In this document: positions 59,123-64,000 of the stretch, piece after piece
Position numbering within the stretch: the stretch's first letter is position 1
Layout: every line of letters starts with the position of its first letter
Assembly: GCF_009827055.1 (NCBI RefSeq)
Contig: NZ_WUMK01000011.1
Coordinates: 62,001 to 126,000 of the forward strand
Direction: 5' to 3'
DNA: 64,000 nt
DNA from: Shinella kummerowiae
GTDB taxonomy: Bacteria; Pseudomonadota; Alphaproteobacteria; Rhizobiales; Rhizobiaceae
Program-made: the position numbers and the translations under genes
Notes under the pieces: generated by a model
Told to the model about the DNA's origin: nothing
Seen by the model: the letters and a program-made list of their open reading frames with translations, nothing else
Database searches by the model: none

Positions 59123-60025
59123 CTACTTCACCGCCGCCGCGGTGATTTCGGACCAAACAGCATTGGTGACCGGTCCCGAGCTTCCCGACAATCTGACCGC
59201 CATGATATCAAGTGGCGTGGCGTGCAACATCTCGGAAACATCTGCGATGACGCCCTCATTTATGCGCGGTCTGGCCAACGATTCCGGCACCCAGGCGACG
59301 CCAATGCCGGCCGTTGCCATTTCCAACGCGGCGAGCGTCAACGCGGTTTCGGCTATGGGGATCGTCCTGATCGATCCACCGAGGCGAGGCATGATCAGCC
59401 GCCCCATCACTCTTCCGAAGAAGACGTCGCCGGGATAGGCAATGTAGGGAACCTCGCCTTGCACCGCCTGCTCCTGTAGCCAGGCAATTGCATCTGCATC
59501 GAACACCGGAAGCAGTTGGTCGACACCGATCAACGCGGATTCGACATATCCGGCGCTGACCGGATGCTCCTCACCCGGTACGCGATAGACGATGGCGATA
59601 TCGGCCTGGCGTGACAGAAGCAGCCCGAAGCATTCGTCCAGATTGGCGGACCGGAGGCGCGCATGGATCGCTTCGTTTTGTTGCCGTATCCGTTTGACCA
59701 GATACGGCGTCAGCGTCGTGGTAAGCGAATGCTGGCTGGCAAGGACAACGCGGTTGGAGGCAACGCGGGCATCGAGCCTCAGATCGACAACGAGCTGGCG
59801 AAGCTCCATTGCCAATCGTTGGATTTGATCATGCTTGTCAGCCATGGTTGGCCGCAACTGCACCGGTTTACGCGTCCGATCGAACAATTCGATGCCGATA
59901 TGGTCCTCGATGTTCTGAATTCTGCGTGAAAAGGCCGACTGCGTCAGAAACCGACGTTCCGCGGCTTCATGGAACGACCCCGTTTCTGCGACAGCGAGCA
60001 AATCCTCCAGCCATTCCAGGCGCAC
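59123..60025 (-). CDS. LysR family regulator of the cysteate operon
   Basis: 300 residues; GTG start at 60025 directly after AGGAGG. HTH: RLEWLEDLLAVAETGSFHEA, ERRFLTQSAFSRRIQNIEDH, RTRKPVQLRP. The effector domain has the usual LysR layout. It is divergent from cuyA with 109 bp between them, holding the palindrome ATGCA-AATAC-TGCAT at 60040-60054 and two direct GCATGC repeats. It very likely activates the operon in response to a sulfonate. Confidence 0.95.
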   Translation of the reverse strand: MRLEWLEDLLAVAETGSFHEAAERRFLTQSAFSRRIQNIEDHIGIELFDRTRKPVQLRPTMADKHDQIQRLAMELRQLVVDLRLDARVASNRVVLASQHSLTTTLTPYLVKRIRQQNEAIHARLRSANLDECFGLLLSRQADIAIVYRVPGEEHPVSAGYVESALIGVDQLLPVFDADAIAWLQEQAVQGEVPYIAYPGDVFFGRVMGRLIMPRLGGSIRTIPIAETALTLAALEMATAGIGVAWVPESLARPRINEGVIADVSEMLHATPLDIMAVRLSGSSGPVTNAVWSEITAAAVK

Positions 60026-60039
60026 GAAAACCTCCTAAT

Positions 60040-60100
60040 ATGCAAATACTGCATTATATGTGGAGAATTTCGAATTTGCATGCGATATTTTTGCATGCGA
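60040..60100. promoter_or_regulatory. Probable LysR operator region
   Basis: ATGCAAATACTGCAT (60040-60054) fits the LysR T-N11-A pattern. TTTGCATGCGA occurs twice, at 60075-60085 and 60090-60100, 15 bp apart, next to where the cuyA promoter should be. Confidence 0.5.
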
Positions 60101-60134
60101 CTGTCCGAATATTCAAGTTCTGGAGGTCTTTCCC

Positions 60135-61154
60135 ATGCATCTCGCCCGGTTCCCACGCGTCTTCCTGGCTCACCTGCCAACGCCCCTCGAAAAGCTGGAT
60201 CGGCTGAGCCGGGAGCTTGGCGGTCCGGAAATCTGGATCAAGCGCGACGACTGCACGGGCCTGTCGACGGGCGGCAACAAGACCCGCAAGCTCGAATTCC
60301 TGATGGCTGAAGCCCAGGCCATGGGCGCCGATACCGTCATGACGCAAGGGGCGACGCAGTCCAATCATGCGCGTCAGACGGCCGCATTCGCCGCCAAGCT
60401 CGGCATGGGTTGCCATATCCTGCTCGAGGATCGTACCGGGTCCAACGACGCCAACTACAACGGCAACGGTAACGTCCTGCTCGACCATCTGCACGGTGCA
60501 ACCACCTCGAAGCGTGCGGGTGGGCTCGATATGCAGGCGGAAATGGACAAAGTCGCCGAAAAGCTGCGGGCCGAGGGACGTAAGGTCTACGTGATCCCGG
60601 GTGGCGGATCGAACGCGACGGGCGCGCTCGGCTATGTCAACTGCGCCTTCGAATTGGTGTCGCAGGCCAACGACAGGGGCCTTGTGATCGACCACATCGT
60701 CACGGCCACGGGCAGCGCAGGCACGCAGGCCGGCCTCGTCACGGGACTGAAGGCGATCAACGCGAATATTCCGCTCATCGGCATCGGTGTGCGCGCGCCG
60801 AAGGACAAGCAGGAAGAGAACGTTTACAAGCTGGCGCTCCTGACAGGCGAAAAGCTCGGTTGCCCCGGCGTGGTGGAACGGGCCGATGTCGTCGCCGACA
60901 GCAACTATGTCGGGGCCGGCTACGGCATCCCGCGCGAGGATACGCTCGAAGCGATCCGCATGTTTGCCCAGCTCGAAGGTATTCTTCTCGACCCCGTCTA
61001 TTCGGGCAAGGGTGCTGCGGGCCTGATCGACTATTGCCGCAAGGGCAAGTTCAAGAAGGGCGAACGGATCGTCTTTCTGCATACCGGTGGCTCGGCCGCG
61101 CTGTTCGGTTACGACGCCATTTTTGCACACGATCAGACCACGCTCTCGGTGTAA
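60135..61154 (+). CDS. cuyA: L-cysteate sulfo-lyase (CuyA)-like PLP enzyme
   Basis: 339 residues from the ATG at 60135 after TGGAGGTC. Fold-type II PLP enzyme of the ACC deaminase/D-cysteine desulfhydrase group: PLP Lys49 in [35 protein letters not shown], the phosphate loop [17 protein letters not shown], and the C-terminal [17 protein letters not shown]. CuyA cleaves L-cysteate to pyruvate, sulfite and ammonia; D-cysteine desulfhydrase is the nearest alternative. The sulfonate-transport neighbour (tauA-like) and the LysR gene favour CuyA. Confidence 0.85.
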   Translation: MHLARFPRVFLAHLPTPLEKLDRLSRELGGPEIWIKRDDCTGLSTGGNKTRKLEFLMAEAQAMGADTVMTQGATQSNHARQTAAFAAKLGMGCHILLEDRTGSNDANYNGNGNVLLDHLHGATTSKRAGGLDMQAEMDKVAEKLRAEGRKVYVIPGGGSNATGALGYVNCAFELVSQANDRGLVIDHIVTATGSAGTQAGLVTGLKAINANIPLIGIGVRAPKDKQEENVYKLALLTGEKLGCPGVVERADVVADSNYVGAGYGIPREDTLEAIRMFAQLEGILLDPVYSGKGAAGLIDYCRKGKFKKGERIVFLHTGGSAALFGYDAIFAHDQTTLSV

Positions 61155-61159
61155 CAGCC

Positions 61160-62368
61160 ATGGCCAGGCCGCGGTTCACTGGTAGTTTCACGCAGCAACT
61201 CCCGATCCCGGAGGAAGGGATCGCCGCTGCTGTCGCCGTCATGCGGTCGGGTCGGCTGCATCGCTACAATACCGGCGTCGGCGAAGAGAGCGAAGCCATG
61301 GCGCTGGAGCGGGAATACGCCAGCTGGCAGGGTGCGCGCTTTTGCCTTGCCGTGGCATCGGGCGGGCAGGCGATGCAGATCGCCCTACGCGCGGCCGGCG
61401 TCAAAGCCGGCGATGCGGTGCTGACAAATGCGTTCACACTCGCCCCCGTGCCCGGTGCGATCTCGGGCGTCGGTGCCAAGCCGGTGCTGGTCGAGATCAC
61501 CGAGGATCTGGTGATCGACCTTGCCGACCTGGAAGCCAAAGCGAAGCTTAGCGGCGCGCGTTACTTTCTGCTGTCGCACATGCGCGGACACCTTTGCGAC
61601 ATGGAGGCGTTGACGGCACTTGGGGCTAAGCTTCATCTCACCGTAATCGAGGACTGCGCCCATACGATGGGCGCGACGTGGAACGGGCGCCGCTCGGGAT
61701 CGTTCGGGCATGCCGGCTGCTTCAGCACCCAGACCTACAAGCATCTGAATTCCGGCGAAGGCGGACTTTTGACGTCGGATGATGCCGAGTTCATAGCCCG
61801 CGCCACGATCCTGTCGGGCTCGTATATGCTATACGAGCGCCACGGCGCCGGGCCGGATGCCGCCACCTATTCGGATATCCGGCTCGATACGCCCAACATG
61901 TCGGCGCGCATGGACAACCTGAGGGCCGCTGTCCTGCGGCCCCAATTGCGCGCGATCGAAGCGGATATCGACGCGTGGAACGCCCGCCACGATCTGGTTG
62001 CCGAGAAGTTGGCCGCCAGCCCGGCGATCCGCGTCCCGCATCGACCGGCCGCAGAGCACTACGTCGGATCCTCCATCCAGTTCCTGCTTCCCGGTATCTC
62101 GTCTGAAGCCGCCCGCAAACTGATGGCGTATCTGGCGGATGTCGGTGTCGAAGTGAAGTGGTTTGGCGCGAACCTGCCTGTCGGTTTCACGTCCGACCAT
62201 CATAGCTGGCGCTATATCGGCCAGCAGAAACTGCCGCGCACCGACGAAATTCTGGCGGGCCTGTTCGACATGCGTCTTCCGTTGACCTTCAGCCTCGACG
62301 ACTGCGCGCTGATTGCCGACCACATACTCGATGCTGTGGCAGTTGTGTATCCGGAGGACAGGGCATGA
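61160..62368 (+). CDS. DegT/DnrJ/EryC1/StrS family PLP aminotransferase
   Basis: 402 residues, six bases after cuyA. Fold-type I: PLP-binding Asp in VIEDCAHTMGATWNGRRSGS, Schiff-base Lys194 in STQTYKHLNSGEGGLLTSDD. N-terminal SGRLHRYNTGVGEESEAMAL is typical of sugar aminotransferases, but there is no nucleotide-sugar gene nearby. In a cysteate operon it could interconvert 3-sulfopyruvate and cysteate or act on another sulfonated amino acid. The operon place is seen; the substrate is inferred. Confidence 0.85.
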   Translation: MARPRFTGSFTQQLPIPEEGIAAAVAVMRSGRLHRYNTGVGEESEAMALEREYASWQGARFCLAVASGGQAMQIALRAAGVKAGDAVLTNAFTLAPVPGAISGVGAKPVLVEITEDLVIDLADLEAKAKLSGARYFLLSHMRGHLCDMEALTALGAKLHLTVIEDCAHTMGATWNGRRSGSFGHAGCFSTQTYKHLNSGEGGLLTSDDAEFIARATILSGSYMLYERHGAGPDAATYSDIRLDTPNMSARMDNLRAAVLRPQLRAIEADIDAWNARHDLVAEKLAASPAIRVPHRPAAEHYVGSSIQFLLPGISSEAARKLMAYLADVGVEVKWFGANLPVGFTSDHHSWRYIGQQKLPRTDEILAGLFDMRLPLTFSLDDCALIADHILDAVAVVYPEDRA

Positions 62369-63090
62369 GGCGTCGGGTCGGGATTCTCGGTGGGATGGGC
62401 CCGGAGGCCACGATCCTCATCATGCAGAAAGTCCTCGCCGCGGTTCACGCCGACGACGATGCAGATCACGTTCCGCTGATCGTCGATCAGAACCCGCAGG
62501 TGCCTTCGCGTATCAAGCATCTCATCGAAGGGACAGGCTCCGATCCCGCGCCGATCCTGGCCGACATGGCCCGACGCCTTGCTGCCGGTGGCGCCGAGGC
62601 GGTCGCAATGCCGTGCAACACGGCCCACCACTATGCGCCCGCGATCCGTGCTGCCGTCGATGTGCCCTTCCTTGACATGATCGAGCTTTCCGCTGACCGG
62701 GCGGCACAGCTCACTGGCGCAGGAGGAAGTGTCGGCATTCTCGCCTCGCCGGCGGTACAGAAAGTCGGCCTGTTCGACGGACCGTTGACCAAACGCGGAT
62801 TGACGCCGATTTACCCGGATTCCGAGGCGGCGGGACACATGCTCTCGGCGATCCGTCTTATCAAGGCCGAGGGGCCCTGTCTGGCGGCGCGCGAGATTCT
62901 TCGCGCTGTCTCTGCTGACCTGGCCTCGCGGGGCGCGGGCGTCCAAATGATCGCCTGCACCGAATTTTCTCTCATCGCCGATGCGGCAGCAGGCGCCGCG
63001 ACCGTCTTTGACACACTCGACTGCCTTGTCGAGGAAATCGTACGGTTTTCGGGCGCAACACCGATCTCGGCGCCGCGCCATCTCTCATAA
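62365..63090 (+). CDS. Aspartate/glutamate racemase family protein
   Basis: 241 residues, overlapping the aminotransferase by ATGA. RRVGILGGMGPEATILIMQK at the start, first catalytic Cys in AVAMPCNTAHHYAPAIRAAV, second in VQMIACTEFSLIADAA near residue 195. Two-cysteine cofactor-free racemase. Cysteate is the sulfonate analogue of aspartate, so a D-/L-cysteate racemase feeding CuyA is plausible. This is inference from context. Confidence 0.9.
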   Translation: MRRRVGILGGMGPEATILIMQKVLAAVHADDDADHVPLIVDQNPQVPSRIKHLIEGTGSDPAPILADMARRLAAGGAEAVAMPCNTAHHYAPAIRAAVDVPFLDMIELSADRAAQLTGAGGSVGILASPAVQKVGLFDGPLTKRGLTPIYPDSEAAGHMLSAIRLIKAEGPCLAAREILRAVSADLASRGAGVQMIACTEFSLIADAAAGAATVFDTLDCLVEEIVRFSGATPISAPRHLS

Positions 63091-63145
63091 CAGTGCCGGT
63101 AGAAGCACTCGCAACTGAAGACAGAAACCAACAGAGGATAAGTAC

Positions 63146-64000
63146 ATGACTGGGAAACTTGCAAAAATCGTTCTGACGACGACCACTGCTCTGGGCTTGT
63201 GCGTCGCCGTCGCTCAAGCGGAAACCTTGACGATCGCCACGTTCAGCGATCCGACCCCGATGAACGCGGCCCGCGCGCAGAAGGAGTTCGAGAAGGCTAC
63301 CGGCTGGACGATCGACTGGCGCGTCTTCGATTCAGGGACCGACGTCATCGCAGCCATGGCTTCGGGGGACGTGAAAGTCGCCGAACTCGGCTCGTCCCCG
63401 CTCGCCATCGCGGCCACCCAGGGCGTCGACCTGAAGATGTTCATGCTGTCCTATGCGATCGGCGACTCCGAGAGCCTCATCGCACGAAACGGCTCCGGCA
63501 TCGAAACCTTGGCCGACATCAAGGGGAAGCGTGTCGCTGTTCCGGTCGGTTCGACTGCGCACTTCTCCTTGATGGGCGCGATCGCCCATGCGGGATTGCA
63601 GCCGACGGACGTCACGGTGATGACGATGAAGCCCGATCAGATCGCGGCCGCCTGGACGCAGGAAGCGATCGACGCCGCCTTCATCTGGCCGCCTGCCCAG
63701 ACCGAAATCCTGAAAACCGGCAAGCGCATCGTTTCGGCCAAGGATACGGCAGAGTGGGGCTATCCGACCTTCAATGCCTGGACGGTGGATTCCGCGTTTC
63801 TCGCCTCCCACGAGAAGGAGATCGTCGCCTTCGCCAAGGCGATGGATGCTGCCAACATGGCCTATCTGAAGGACCCCGCCGCCTGGACGCCCGACAACGA
63901 GCAGGTAAAGGCGATCGCCAGCGTGACCGGCGCCACCGCCGAGCAAATTCCCGAGATCCTCAAGGGCTACAATTTCATTCCGCTGAAGGACCAGGTGAGC
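63146..64000 (+). CDS. tauA: TauA-like sulfonate ABC transporter binding protein (partial)
   Basis: 285 codons from the ATG at 63146; the gene runs off the window. Signal KIVLTTTTALGLCVAVAQA. The mature part has the TauA/SsuA pattern: FEKATGWTIDWRVFDSGTDV, KVAELGSSPLAIAATQGVDL, KGKRVAVPVGSTAHFSLMGA and AAWTQEAIDAAFIWPPAQTE. It binds taurine or a related sulfonate in the periplasm and should be followed by tauB and tauC. It completes the uptake side of the cysteate operon. Confidence 0.9.
   Translation, partial: MTGKLAKIVLTTTTALGLCVAVAQAETLTIATFSDPTPMNAARAQKEFEKATGWTIDWRVFDSGTDVIAAMASGDVKVAELGSSPLAIAATQGVDLKMFMLSYAIGDSESLIARNGSGIETLADIKGKRVAVPVGSTAHFSLMGAIAHAGLQPTDVTVMTMKPDQIAAAWTQEAIDAAFIWPPAQTEILKTGKRIVSAKDTAEWGYPTFNAWTVDSAFLASHEKEIVAFAKAMDAANMAYLKDPAAWTPDNEQVKAIASVTGATAEQIPEILKGYNFIPLKDQVS

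Noticed and set aside
63040-63056. GTACGGTTTTCGGGC in the racemase gene resembling the GTACG palindrome
   Set aside because: Inside a coding region and with only the left half conserved.
1-64000. CRISPR arrays, rRNA and tRNA genes
   Set aside because: I looked for regularly spaced repeats and for tRNA-like cloverleaf ends and found none I could support.

Overview
The window looks like accessory DNA from an alphaproteobacterium of the order Rhizobiales, most likely Rhizobiaceae. The evidence is the set of rhizobial gene families present: SyrB-like proteins, DUF1236, DUF982, DUF6894, BA14K, DUF892, a multi-gene Ku/LigD system, and candidate general-stress (EcfG-type) promoters of the form GGAAC-N16-xGTT. 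Many small lineage-restricted genes, two insertion sequences, an IS110 remnant and more than ten gene fragments suggest a plastic part of a chromid, megaplasmid or chromosomal island. All calls come from reading the sequence; no database search was run.

Layout. 1-11.5 kb: the N-terminus of a membrane protein, a DUF4440-like protein, a RibD-like reductase, an orphan Imm11-like gene, a GlxA-type regulator divergent from a five-gene operon (DJ-1/PfpI protein, FAD monooxygenase broken by an in-frame TAG, membrane protein, serine hydrolase, LysE exporter), then DUF899 and YciI genes. 11.7-15.3 kb: a segment duplicated again near 46.2 kb, a DUF3422 gene cut by an ISL3-family element, and an IS110 relic. 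15.3-17.3 kb: an AT-richer stretch with three promoter-plus-terminator modules that look like tandem small RNAs. 17.5-26 kb: a cluster of small stress-type genes (SDR reductase, lipoprotein, DUF892, DUF6894, BON, GsiB/YflT-like, two Crp/Fnr-family regulators, an ECF sigma factor), with four copies of a 5-4-5 palindrome GTACG-N4-CGTAC between genes. 26.6-30.3 kb: response regulator, large hybrid histidine kinase, DUF982. 30.4-31.6 kb: an IS3-family element.

31.8-39.7 kb resembles the remains of an integrated conjugative element with cargo. It holds diverged homologues of the streptomycin phosphotransferase pair strA-strB, a dehydrogenase/TetR pair around a 29-bp near-palindrome, a third APH-type phosphotransferase, decayed trbG, trbI and DUF2274 genes, and a BtrH-like putative papain-fold protein whose ribosome-binding site lies in a hairpin. 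40-46 kb: envelope and stress genes (two DUF1236 proteins, BA14K protein) around a LuxR-type two-component system. 46.2-47.5 kb: the second copy of the duplicated segment. 47.7-55.8 kb: a DNA end-joining island with LigD, DUF4112, a second ATP-dependent ligase, two Ku proteins, a HARP-like protein and exonuclease III. 55.8-58.9 kb: DUF1810, a Cys-rich protein, two SyrB-like proteins and the 3' part of an SRAP/YedK gene next to a perfect 23-bp inverted repeat.

59.1-64 kb is a sulfonate catabolism locus. A LysR regulator is divergent from an operon encoding an L-cysteate sulfo-lyase-like enzyme (CuyA), a DegT-type aminotransferase, an Asp/Glu racemase and a TauA-like binding protein that runs off the window. 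The racemase and aminotransferase could feed D-cysteate or a precursor into CuyA; that link is inference.
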